Position numbers and translations under genes: made by a program. A stretch of DNA of 64,000 bases from Flavobacterium caeni (GTDB lineage Bacteria > Bacteroidota > Bacteroidia > Flavobacteriales > Flavobacteriaceae), in the NCBI RefSeq assembly GCF_900101895.1, contig NZ_FMVF01000003.1:177258-241257 (forward strand), read 5' to 3'. Numbering within the stretch: position 1 is the first letter of the stretch; every line of letters starts with the position of its first letter. Positions 44,220 to 52,309 of the stretch are shown piece after piece. The notes under the pieces were generated by a model, which saw only the letters and a program-made list of their open reading frames with translations, did no database searches and was not told the origin of the DNA.

Positions 44220-45996
44220 AGGAATTCGAGAACTGCAGGTTGCTCAGGTTTTTGTAGACGCCATTTTCGATCGACAGCAATTCCTTGTGCGTACCTTTTT
44301 CGGTGATTTTTCCCTGATCGAGCACCAAGATCTGATCGGCGTTGCGGATCGTCGAAAGCCGGTGCGCGATGATGATGCTCGTGCGGCCTTCCATCAACAC
44401 CTCGAGCGCTTGCTGTACGAGTTTTTCGCTTTCGCTGTCGAGTGACGACGTGGCCTCGTCGAGGATCAGGATGCTCGGATTCCTGAGCAACGCGCGTGCA
44501 ATGGCGATGCGTTGGCGTTGGCCACCCGAGAGTTTGATGCCGCGTTCGCCGACAATGGTTTCGAATTGTTCGGGGAAGCCTTCGATGAACGACAGCGCGT
44601 TGGCCTGTTGGGCCGCCAATTCGATTTCCTGCTGCGTCGCATCGGGTTTGCCATAGGCGATGTTTTCGCGGATGGTACCGCCAAACAGGATCACGTCCTG
44701 CGGTACGATGCTCATGTTGCCGCGCAGCACCTCGAGCGGATAGTCTGCAATCGGTTGGCCATCGATCAGGATTTGCCCGCCATTGATGTCGTAGAACCGC
44801 AACAGCAACGAAGCGATGGTCGACTTGCCCACACCGCTCGGCCCGACGATTGCGATTTTCTGCCCTGAACCGGCGTGAAAGCTCACGTCTTTCAAGACCT
44901 GTATTTCGCGACGTGTCGGATAGCTGAACGCCACGTGCTCGAACGTGACTTCGCCGTTGATTTTGACAGCGTTCCGGTGCCCGATGGTTTCGGGTTTTTC
45001 GTCGAGCAATTCGAACACGCGCTCGGTGGCGCCGATCGCTTTTTGGATTTGCGCGTACAATTCGGCGATGCCGCCAAACGACGCACCGACGAATATCGAA
45101 TACAACACAAACGAAATCAATTTGCCCACGCTCATCTCGCCGTTGATGCTGAGCTGTACGCCAAACCAAACCACGGCCACTATCGATCCGAACAGGCAAA
45201 AAATAATGAACGACGCGAAATAGCCGCGGTATTGTCCGCCTTTGATCGCGAGTTTCACGACTTCGTGGATCTTGCCTTTGTAGCGCGCCATTTCATACCA
45301 TTCGTTGGCAAACGCCTTGACCACGCCAATGCCTTGCAGGGTTTCCTCGACAATGACCTGGCTTTCGGCCACGCGGTCCTGTACACTTTTGGCGTATTTC
45401 CGGATGAACCGTCCAAAGACCACGGCCGCAATGGCCACCAGCGGCACTACGGCCAGCATGAGCAGCGTAAGTTTGAGGCTTTCGCTCGCGAGCAAAATGA
45501 CCCCGCCCACGATCAGGATAAACTGACGCAGGAACTCGGCGATGGTGGTCGTGAGCGTGTCCTGGATTTGGGTGATGTCTGAACTGATGCGCGAATTGAG
45601 CTCGCCGACGCGTTTTTGCGAAAAGAACGTCATCGGTAATTTGACAAGGTTGCCATAGACCGACAGCCTGATGTTGGCCAGGGTGTGTTCGGTGAAATTG
45701 ACAAACAACGACAACCTGAAAAACGAGAAGAACGACTGCAGGAACAAAATGCCCAGCAACGTGAGCGCGATGGTATTGGCCTGATTGAGATTTTTTTCCT
45801 TGACGCAATCGACCAGCATGCCCATCAGTTTGGGGAAGGCCAGGGCAGTGGCACCGGTGAGCAACAGGAACAGCAATCCGATGTAGAATTTCCAGCGGTG
45901 GCCGTGCGCGTACGCGAAAATCTGGGCGGCTTTGCCCAATGAACTGGCGGTGACTTTAGATTTGGGGAGGTCGTTTTCTTGTTTGCGGCTGGCCAT
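44218..45996 (-). CDS. ABC exporter, fused membrane and ATPase domains (MsbA/ABCB type)
   Basis: A 592-residue inner-membrane half-transporter working as a dimer. An N-terminal six-helix domain (about 20-320) has an extended intracellular loop (LNSRISSDITQIQDTL). The C-terminal ATPase has Walker A GPSGVGKSTIASLL near residue 382, Q-loop SIVPQDVILF, signature LSGGQRQRIAIARALL and Walker B ILILDEATSSLD, then the His switch in IIAHRLST. Substrate may be lipid or drug; sequence cannot tell. The frame extends to 46029, but MASRKQEND (45996) is preferred because the 11 upstream residues are not family-like. Confidence 0.9.
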   Translation of the reverse strand: MASRKQENDLPKSKVTASSLGKAAQIFAYAHGHRWKFYIGLLFLLLTGATALAFPKLMGMLVDCVKEKNLNQANTIALTLLGILFLQSFFSFFRLSLFVNFTEHTLANIRLSVYGNLVKLPMTFFSQKRVGELNSRISSDITQIQDTLTTTIAEFLRQFILIVGGVILLASESLKLTLLMLAVVPLVAIAAVVFGRFIRKYAKSVQDRVAESQVIVEETLQGIGVVKAFANEWYEMARYKGKIHEVVKLAIKGGQYRGYFASFIIFCLFGSIVAVVWFGVQLSINGEMSVGKLISFVLYSIFVGASFGGIAELYAQIQKAIGATERVFELLDEKPETIGHRNAVKINGEVTFEHVAFSYPTRREIQVLKDVSFHAGSGQKIAIVGPSGVGKSTIASLLLRFYDINGGQILIDGQPIADYPLEVLRGNMSIVPQDVILFGGTIRENIAYGKPDATQQEIELAAQQANALSFIEGFPEQFETIVGERGIKLSGGQRQRIAIARALLRNPSILILDEATSSLDSESEKLVQQALEVLMEGRTSIIIAHRLSTIRNADQILVLDQGKITEKGTHKELLSIENGVYKNLSNLQFSNS

Positions 45997-46113
45997 TCGA
46001 TGGATTTTGGGTGTAAAAATACGCAACAAATCGATAACGGAATCCCATCGTTTTATTAAATAAATGGTTTGGCGGTGTGGATAAATTTTCGACGCGTTAT
46101 CGCACAGTATTCG

Positions 46114-46121
46114 TACATTTA
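46114..46121 (+). promoter_or_regulatory. Promoter-like -7 box of GapN-like gene
   Basis: TACATTTA matches TAnnTTTG at 7 of 8 positions, 18 bp before ATG 46140. Confidence 0.35.
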
Positions 46122-46139
46122 AAGTCTAACTACACCAAC

Positions 46140-47771
46140 ATGGAAAATCAAACCACCACTGCGGCCATAGACGGGCTCTTTGTAGACGAAACGCAAATCC
46201 CCGAGGCCTACCAACTCACACCCATCCACCAACGCGAATACCTGCTCAATGGCCAACTCGTGCCGTGGGACGGCGAAGTGGCCGAAGTCTATTCGCCTGT
46301 GTACGTGCCTACCGAACAAGGGCTCAAGCGAAAACTCGTCGGGACCATTCCGCAAGTCTCTCCCAAGGAATCGCTCGAAGCGCTGGATGCCGCCGTAGCG
46401 GCCTATGCCGACGGACAGGGCGAATGGCCAACAATGAGCGTCGAAGGACGCATCGCGTGCATGCAAAAATTCGTCTATCTGATGATCCAAAAACGCGACC
46501 AAGTCATCAAACTGCTGATGTGGGAAATCGGCAAAAGTGTGGCCGATTCGACCAAGGAGTTCGACCGTACCGTGGTGTACATCAACGATACGATCGATGC
46601 ACTCAAAGACCTCGACCGCCAATCGTCAAGGTTCGAGCAGGCCGAGGGCGTACTGGCGCAAATTCGGCGCTCGCCGCTGGGCGTGGTGCTCAGTATGGGG
46701 CCGTTCAACTATCCGCTCAACGAAATCTTTACGACCCTGATTCCCGCGCTGATCATGGGCAATACGATCCTGTTCAAGATGCCCAAGCACGGCGTATTGG
46801 CGCATTATCCGTTGCTCGAGGCGTTCCGCGAGGCTTTTCCGGCGGGAACCGTCAATACATTGTACGGGCGCGGGGCCGAGATCATTTCGCCGCTCATGGA
46901 ATCGGGCAAGGTCAATGTGCTGGCGTTTATCGGTTCGAGCAAGGTGGCGGTCTCGCTCAAGAAACTGCATCCCAAACCCAACCGCTTGCGCGCGATTTTG
47001 AGTTTGGACGCCAAGAATGCGGCCATCGTGACCCGAAATGCCGATCTGGACGTGGCCGTAGAAGAGATACTGCTCGGGGCGCTTTCGTTCAACGGACAAC
47101 GTTGCACGGCGCTCAAACTGGTTTTTGTCGAACGCCAGATCGCCGATGTATTTGTCGCCAAGTTGGCCGAAGCAGTAGGCGCGCTCGTACCAGGGCTACC
47201 CTGGGACAAAGGGGTAAGGATCACCCCGTTGCCCGAACCCGACAAACCCGATTATCTTAAAGCTTGTCTGGACGATGCGGTGGCCAAGGGCGCGAAGATT
47301 GTCAACGGTAACGGTGGTTATACCAACCAATCGATGGTGTTCCCGGCCGTGGTTTTCCCCGTGAACGACCAAATGAAACTCTACCACGAAGAACAGTTTG
47401 GGCCCATCGTGCCTGTGGTGCCGTTTGATTCGATCGAAGAACCAGTGCGCTACCAAATCGGGGCAAGCCATGGCATGCAGGTGAGCATTTTTAGCAACGA
47501 TGCTGCCGAGGTCGCGCAATTGATCGACCCGTTCGTAAACCTGGTGAGCCGCGTGAACATCAATTGCCAGGCGCAACGCGGTCCCGATGTTTTTCCGTTT
47601 ACGGGACGCAAGGACAGCGCCGAAGGGACGCTTTCGGTGTTCGATGCGCTGCGGTCGTTTTCGATACGCTCGCTTGTGGCCACCAAATCGACCGAGGCCA
47701 ACAAACAACTGTTCAACGCCATCGTGCGTGACCATGATTCGAACTTTTTGAGTACCGATTATATTTTTTGA
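46140..47771 (+). CDS. gapN: NADP-dependent glyceraldehyde-3-phosphate dehydrogenase-like aldehyde dehydrogenase
   Basis: A 543-residue aldehyde dehydrogenase resembling non-phosphorylating GAPDH, which would make 3-phosphoglycerate and NADPH from glyceraldehyde-3-phosphate. Motifs: GPFNYPLNEIFTTLIPAL (Rossmann entry), FKMPKHG, FIGSSKVAVSL, and the catalytic Cys C322 in FNGQRCTALK. The Glu normally found 34 residues before the Cys (LELGGK) is replaced: the segment reads LSLDAKN with S288 in that place and D290 two residues on. EEQFGPIVPV is the second Glu motif and is intact. The start is ATG 46140 after a promoter-like box; a longer frame from 46077 is unlikely. The beta-flower gene follows 3 bp downstream. 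Confidence 0.78.
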   Translation: MENQTTTAAIDGLFVDETQIPEAYQLTPIHQREYLLNGQLVPWDGEVAEVYSPVYVPTEQGLKRKLVGTIPQVSPKESLEALDAAVAAYADGQGEWPTMSVEGRIACMQKFVYLMIQKRDQVIKLLMWEIGKSVADSTKEFDRTVVYINDTIDALKDLDRQSSRFEQAEGVLAQIRRSPLGVVLSMGPFNYPLNEIFTTLIPALIMGNTILFKMPKHGVLAHYPLLEAFREAFPAGTVNTLYGRGAEIISPLMESGKVNVLAFIGSSKVAVSLKKLHPKPNRLRAILSLDAKNAAIVTRNADLDVAVEEILLGALSFNGQRCTALKLVFVERQIADVFVAKLAEAVGALVPGLPWDKGVRITPLPEPDKPDYLKACLDDAVAKGAKIVNGNGGYTNQSMVFPAVVFPVNDQMKLYHEEQFGPIVPVVPFDSIEEPVRYQIGASHGMQVSIFSNDAAEVAQLIDPFVNLVSRVNINCQAQRGPDVFPFTGRKDSAEGTLSVFDALRSFSIRSLVATKSTEANKQLFNAIVRDHDSNFLSTDYIF

Positions 47772-47774
47772 TAG

Positions 47775-48170
47775 ATGAAAGTATTGCTTTTTTTGCTGCT
47801 CCCATTTTGGATCAATGCCCAAACCATCGAATCGTCAAGCCGCGGTACGTTGGGGTATATCCAAACAGACGGTACGGTAGAAAGCCAGAGCAGGTCGACA
47901 TTGGGTTACATCAAGAACGATGGGACCGTCGAGAACAGCAGCCGTTCGACCATCGGCTACATCAAAAACGACGGGACTGTAGAAAATGCAAGCCGATCGA
48001 CCCTGGGTTACGTCAAGCCGGACGGCACCGTCGAAAATGCCAGCCGAAGTAAATTGGGCTACATCAAAAACGATGGAACGATCGAAAACGCCAGCCGCGC
48101 CACGATTGGATACGCCCGTGGTGTCCGCAGGGAATGGGCCGCCGTCTGGTTTTTCTTTTTTGATTTTTGA
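47775..48170 (+). CDS. Small exported repeat protein resembling 5-fold beta-flower proteins
   Basis: A 131-residue exported protein: signal peptide MKVLLFLLLPFWINAQ, then five tandem 17-residue (51 bp) units of the form SRSTLGYIKNDGTVENA and a partial sixth (SRATIGYARG), ending in the hydrophobic tail AAVWFFFFDF. The alternating GYI / DGTVE strands match the five-fold beta-flower (propeller-like) proteins known from Bacteroidota structural genomics; function unknown. It is 3 bp downstream of the GapN-like gene and probably co-transcribed, though a link in function is not evident. Unit number could change by slippage because the units are similar in DNA. Confidence 0.75.
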   Translation: MKVLLFLLLPFWINAQTIESSSRGTLGYIQTDGTVESQSRSTLGYIKNDGTVENSSRSTIGYIKNDGTVENASRSTLGYVKPDGTVENASRSKLGYIKNDGTIENASRATIGYARGVRREWAAVWFFFFDF

Positions 48171-48175
48171 CGATG

Positions 48176-48770
48176 TCAGCGCGTCGGGATCTTCGACAGC
48201 CCGATGCCGAGGTTGTCGAGTGCGATCTTCATCGCTTTCATATCGGTTTCGGGCATTTTACGGACCTGGTCTGCCGCGATGACGATCACTTCGCCTTCGA
48301 GCGTTTTCCCTGCCGTGGGAAAAAAGATCACCAGCCGGCCATCGGGCATGGTTTCCATCAAGAATCCGGGTTGTTCGGCTGCGTCGCGTTTGACCCAAAC
48401 CACTGATTCAAAAGGTAGCGCCTTGTCGTGGTCTTCGAGTTTGGACAGCGCCATCTCGCGGTAAATCGAGTAGCCCGGGATGTTGGCCATCAGTTTCCGG
48501 TCGACCCATTTGCTGATCGCCTTGAAGAACGCGATGCGAACCAAATACCCGCACAAAAGACAAAAAAGGATCAAGCTGACCGCGCCCACAATGGTCCCGC
48601 CTGAAACACCCACAAAGCTTTTGAGTCCAAAAAGCGCTGCAATTTTGTTGGTGAAACCCGTCAGGAATTGAAAAATCTTGGTAAACAAAACCACCAATAC
48701 CAAAATGGGCAGCAAAAAGATGATGCCCGCCAAAAAAGGTGTCGCGAAGTTGGGTGAAGAAAGGTTTCAT
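48176..48770 (-). CDS. DUF502 family membrane protein (apparent frameshift near the start)
   Basis: A small inner-membrane protein of the DUF502 family, typical of bacteria and plant chloroplasts. The clean frame runs 48176-48733 (185 residues from a TTG codon, AGIIFLLPILVLVVLFTKIF). The expected N-terminus, MKPFFTQLRDTFF from ATG 48770, is in a different frame. Deleting one T from the T6 run (plus-strand A6 at 48732-48737) would join them as RDTFLAGIIFLLP, the normal family pattern. Two hydrophobic segments, a GYSIYREM loop and the C-terminal FFPTAGKTLEGEVIVI follow. Either a homopolymer error, a true mutation, slippage, or a shortened protein from TTG explains it. Function unknown. Confidence 0.7.
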
Positions 48771-48878
48771 CGTTGGGTCGGATTTTTTGCCCGCTAACGA
48801 AGATAGTTATTTTTTCTGTATTTAGGAGGTATTGCGTTGACCGTCAGAAACTTTAGCTAGCGTAATATCCCCGATGCG

Positions 48879-50552
48879 TTATTGCTTTACAAATTTGGCT
48901 TGCCGATCACCCATACGCAACAGATAAACCCCGGCGGGCAAATGCGATACCTCTATTGCATTGGCGTTTGCGGTAGACGTCGACATTTTGCGGCCCATCA
49001 GGTCGTAAACCGCAGCGGCGTTTGTGCCGTCCGGTTCAAACCTGAGCACGTCGCGAACCGGGTTCGGGTATACCGTCCAGGTGTCTTTGGTTTGGTCAAA
49101 TCCTTGGGTGTCCAATACCGCGAACTGAAACGTGGCGCTCACGGGCAAGTGGTTCGACGTGGTCCAGTTAAAGCTCGGGATGCTTTGTGAAACGGCCAAT
49201 TCCTGCGTGACGCTTCCCGCGACAAAATGGTCGAACAATTCGTTCGAAATGACAAAGTGTTCGATGATTGGGCGGTCTTCCCACGTAACCTCGACGTCGA
49301 AGTGGTTTTTGGTGATGCCGTCGTAATCGTTGGCATCGTCGATGAAATTCTTGAAAGGCGAATCGCTACAATTGCACGTGTTGCTGGTCGTTCCAATCAG
49401 GTAATCGTTGAAATCGCCTACAAGGACTACATTTTTGGTGTTGTAGTTCGCGCCATCAAGAATTGTCTTCAAACCTTCTGATCCGCCCAGCCTGCGCGTG
49501 TAGGCCATGGCGCTGCCGTCTTCGGCCTTGGCGTGGATGTTCACCAAAGTAAGCGGCACGAGCGTGGTGCCCGCAACCAGGTTGACGTTGTATACCGATG
49601 GATACCGTCCGCTCGACCAATTGTAGTAATACGAATTGCCCTGCGCAGCATTGCCGCTGCTGAGTTGTACCGAACCGACGAATTGCACCCGCGATTTCTT
49701 AAAGATGATGGCCTGACGTTGGTCGCAATCATCGGTGCTGTTGGGCATGATGCGTCCGTCCCATTGGGCCGTGCCCATCAACGAAAGTAGCGCCGAAAGT
49801 GTGGGCGACGATGCGTTGTTCGACACTTCCTGAAGACAATAAATATCCGAATTCATCGCAAGCATGGCCTCGGCCACGTTGGCCAATTGCAGGTTCTCGT
49901 CGGTAGGGCCGAACTGCGTGCAGCCCAGCCATTCGGTATTCCAGTTGGTGATCTTGAAGCTCCCCGCCGCAGTATTGGTCGATTGCGGTTCGCCCACGAT
50001 CCTGACGTTCTTGATTTCCCATGTGGCGCTTTGCGTGGCGCTCGATTGGTAGCGGAATGCGATGCGCGATTGGCTCGATTTGGCCGCCTCGGGAATCGTC
50101 AACGCGCCTGAAGAAATGTACTGCCAGGCCGCGGGAACGTTCTGGTCGAATCCGGTGAGTTCGACCCACGTGGTGGTGGTTGGATTGCCTGTGTAGCTGG
50201 CCGTGGCAAAAACCTTATACCAGCCTTGGGCCACGCCCACCTGGAGTACCGAGGCGTTGCCGCGCGTATGGCTAAAGGTGAGTTTGACGTTGTCGGTTTG
50301 CGACAGGTTGACCGCTGGACCTACAAACCAATCCTCGTTCTCGTAACTCTGACCGCCCGTGTATCCGCTGCAAAGCGCGCCGTAAAGTGCGTTGAAATAC
50401 CAGCCCTGCGTACCCGTAACACTCACGGGTGTAAAGGTGTTGAAACTGGCCTCGGTGAGCAGGGTTTGGTCAAGCAGCGTGACCTGTGCCGACGAAAATG
50501 CGCCAACGTGTAAAAAGACGCACAACAACGCGGTCCTGATGAACTTTTGCAT
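48879..50552 (-). CDS. Secreted endonuclease/exonuclease/phosphatase-family nuclease with T9SS sorting domain
   Basis: A 557-residue exported protein: signal peptide (1-22, FSSAQ) and an N-terminal jelly-roll region (about 25-190, YENEDWFVGPAVNL) like the cleaved-adhesin/choice-of-anchor domains. The EEP nuclease domain (about 195-465) has WNTEWLG, YCLQEV (metal Glu), NIHAKAED, GDFNDYL and a final SNHLPVSA (catalytic His). The C-terminal 80 residues (VYPNPVRDVLRF to VKQ) are a type A T9SS sorting signal, so it goes to the surface or medium. Probable extracellular DNase for nutrient or biofilm DNA. Its promoter box is at 50611 and its leader carries a hairpin. Confidence 0.88.
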   Translation of the reverse strand: MQKFIRTALLCVFLHVGAFSSAQVTLLDQTLLTEASFNTFTPVSVTGTQGWYFNALYGALCSGYTGGQSYENEDWFVGPAVNLSQTDNVKLTFSHTRGNASVLQVGVAQGWYKVFATASYTGNPTTTTWVELTGFDQNVPAAWQYISSGALTIPEAAKSSQSRIAFRYQSSATQSATWEIKNVRIVGEPQSTNTAAGSFKITNWNTEWLGCTQFGPTDENLQLANVAEAMLAMNSDIYCLQEVSNNASSPTLSALLSLMGTAQWDGRIMPNSTDDCDQRQAIIFKKSRVQFVGSVQLSSGNAAQGNSYYYNWSSGRYPSVYNVNLVAGTTLVPLTLVNIHAKAEDGSAMAYTRRLGGSEGLKTILDGANYNTKNVVLVGDFNDYLIGTTSNTCNCSDSPFKNFIDDANDYDGITKNHFDVEVTWEDRPIIEHFVISNELFDHFVAGSVTQELAVSQSIPSFNWTTSNHLPVSATFQFAVLDTQGFDQTKDTWTVYPNPVRDVLRFEPDGTNAAAVYDLMGRKMSTSTANANAIEVSHLPAGVYLLRMGDRQAKFVKQ

Positions 50553-50569
50553 AGGGTGTGGTATGGGCC

Positions 50570-50593
50570 GGTTACCGTTCCAAGGCGGTAACC
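50570..50593 (-). promoter_or_regulatory. Perfect hairpin in the EEP nuclease leader
   Basis: GGTTACCG (50570-50577) and CGGTAACC (50586-50593) form a perfect 8 bp stem with loop TTCCAAGG. It lies between the promoter box and the ATG and ends 17 nt before the start codon. Confidence 0.55.
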
Positions 50594-50610
50594 TGCGTGT
50601 TAGTCAGGGG

Positions 50611-50618
50611 CAAACATA
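50611..50618 (-). promoter_or_regulatory. Promoter -7 box of EEP nuclease gene
   Basis: Minus-strand TATGTTTG matches TAnnTTTG exactly; the predicted leader is about 54 nt, long for this window, and contains the hairpin at 50570-50593. Confidence 0.5.
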
Positions 50619-50726
50619 CGAATAAAGCGTATAACCCGCATTAAATCAACATTAAGTTGTGCCGCGGCCGTGATCCTAAAATACACCTAAGTAAAACTTT
50701 GGGATCATGTTCTGTAATTTTTCTTT

Positions 50727-50892
50727 GTTACATTTTTACACAAAATATTTTTATGTCACACAAAAACCTGTGACATTTTCACATAAAATGTCATTATGTC
50801 ACACAAATTCTGTTGTAAAAAATCTGTTGTGTTTTTTTTACAACAGAAATTTCACAACAGGTTTTGAAGAATTACCCTTTTAAAAAAGTAAT
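50727..50892 (+). repeat. Structured intergenic element, copy B, with duplicated first module
   Basis: The core (50769-50892) matches copy A: stem 1 TGTGACA (50769-50775) with TGTCACA (50797-50803); stem 2 arms about 50809-50831 and 50840-50860 built from TCTGTTGT/ACAACAG; stem 3 ATTAC (50871-50875) with GTAAT (50888-50892) around CTTTTAAAA. Inside the first module TGACATTTT/AAAATGTCA also forms a perfect 9 bp hairpin. The 38 nt at 50770-50807 are preceded by a related 38 nt copy at 50727-50764. The element lies in a divergent gap; no gene is present from 50553 to 50995. Confidence 0.75.
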
Positions 50893-50972
50893 GTCCTAGA
50901 ATACGCGACCACGAAAATGCGCGAAACGGCAATAACATGACTAAAATCATATTTTGCGGCAAAGCGGCGCGC

Positions 50973-50980
50973 TAAATTTG
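50973..50980 (+). promoter_or_regulatory. Promoter -7 box of acetyl-CoA hydrolase-family gene
   Basis: TAAATTTG matches TAnnTTTG exactly, 15 bp before ATG 50996; a TTTG at 50953-50956 is a candidate -33 element. Element B ends 60 bp upstream of this -33 box. Confidence 0.6.
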
Positions 50981-50995
50981 TCGGAAAATATAGTT

Positions 50996-52303
50996 ATGAC
51001 CCGATACACCACCGCCGAACAAGCCGTACAAAGCATCACCTCGAATTCGCGCGTTTACGTCCAGGCCGCCGCCGCTGCGCCCGAAGTACTCGTCAAGGCG
51101 CTCAGCCAACGCGGTAGCGAACTGCGCAACGTAGAAATTTGCCACCTGCATACCGAAGGCGCCGCGCCGTACGCCAATCCGGCTTTGTCTTATGCATTCC
51201 ACGTCAATTCGTTTTTTATAGGAAAGAATGTCCGGCATACGTTGGCCGCGGGCAACGGTTCCTATACGCCGGTGTTTTTGAGCGAGCTTCCGCATTTGTT
51301 TCGCAAAGGCGCGATCGCGCTCGATACGGTGCTGATCCATGTTTCGCCTCCCGATGCGCATGGGTATTGCTCGCTTGGGGTTTCGGTCGAAGCGACGCTG
51401 TCGGCCATCAGGCAGGCCAAAACCGTCATTGCGCAAGTCAATCCGCAAATGCCGCGTACGTTTGGCGACGGCATCATCCATGTTGCCGAAATCGATTATA
51501 TGGTCGAGGTCGATACGCCTATTTTTGGGCATGCGCCCGATGCCATTTCCGAAACCGAACAGCAAATCGGCAAGCACATCGCTTCGCTCATCGACGACAA
51601 AAGCACGTTGCAGATGGGGATCGGCTCGATTCCGAACGCCGCGCTTTCGAACTTGACAAGCCATAAAGATTTAGGACTGCATACCGAAATGTTCTCGGAC
51701 GGCGTGATCGACCTCATCGAAAAAGGCGTCATCAATTGCAGGTACAAGGGCGTGGGCAAAGGCCGTGCGCTGGCTACGTTTTTGATCGGGTCGCAACGGT
51801 TGTACGACTTTGTCAACGACAACCCGTTTGTCGAAATGCGCGAATCGTCGTATGTGAACGACACGGCCGTAATCAGGAGGAATCCCAAAATGGTGGCCAT
51901 CAACTCGGCCATTGAGGTCGACTTGACCGGTCAGGTGTGTGCCGATTCGATTGGTGCGCGCATGTATTCGGGCGTGGGCGGCCAAATGGATTTTATCCGC
52001 GGCGCGGCATTGTCCGAAGGCGGAAAGGCGATCATCGCGCTGCCGTCGGTCACCAAAAAAGGGGAGAGCCGCATCGTGCCGTTCCTCAAGCAGGGCGCGG
52101 GGGTAGTCACCACGCGTTCGCATGCGCAATACATCATCACCGAGTACGGTATCGCCGATTTGTATGGCAAGACACTCAAGCAACGCGCCAAGGCATTGGT
52201 GGCCATCGCGCATCCCGACCACCGCGAATGGATCGACCGCAAATACCATGAATTGCTCGATGCGCCGCAGCACCCGATTCCGTCACACGTACACCTAAAC
52301 TGA
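50996..52303 (+). CDS. Acetyl-CoA hydrolase/transferase family protein
   Basis: A 435-residue cytosolic CoA-transferase family protein that would move CoA between acetyl-CoA and another acid such as succinate or butyrate, or hydrolyse it. Motifs: LIHVSPPDAHGYCSLGVS, QMGIGSIPNAAL and the candidate catalytic Glu in GLHTEMFSDG near residue 238; GGQMDFIRGA and ITEYGIADLYGKT near the C-terminus are family signatures. Length fits 4-hydroxybutyrate CoA-transferase-like members. The frame opens at 50954 inside the promoter, so the start is ATG 50996. hemN follows 6 bp downstream, likely the same transcript. Confidence 0.88.
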   Translation: MTRYTTAEQAVQSITSNSRVYVQAAAAAPEVLVKALSQRGSELRNVEICHLHTEGAAPYANPALSYAFHVNSFFIGKNVRHTLAAGNGSYTPVFLSELPHLFRKGAIALDTVLIHVSPPDAHGYCSLGVSVEATLSAIRQAKTVIAQVNPQMPRTFGDGIIHVAEIDYMVEVDTPIFGHAPDAISETEQQIGKHIASLIDDKSTLQMGIGSIPNAALSNLTSHKDLGLHTEMFSDGVIDLIEKGVINCRYKGVGKGRALATFLIGSQRLYDFVNDNPFVEMRESSYVNDTAVIRRNPKMVAINSAIEVDLTGQVCADSIGARMYSGVGGQMDFIRGAALSEGGKAIIALPSVTKKGESRIVPFLKQGAGVVTTRSHAQYIITEYGIADLYGKTLKQRAKALVAIAHPDHREWIDRKYHELLDAPQHPIPSHVHLN

Positions 52304-52309
52304 CAAGCG

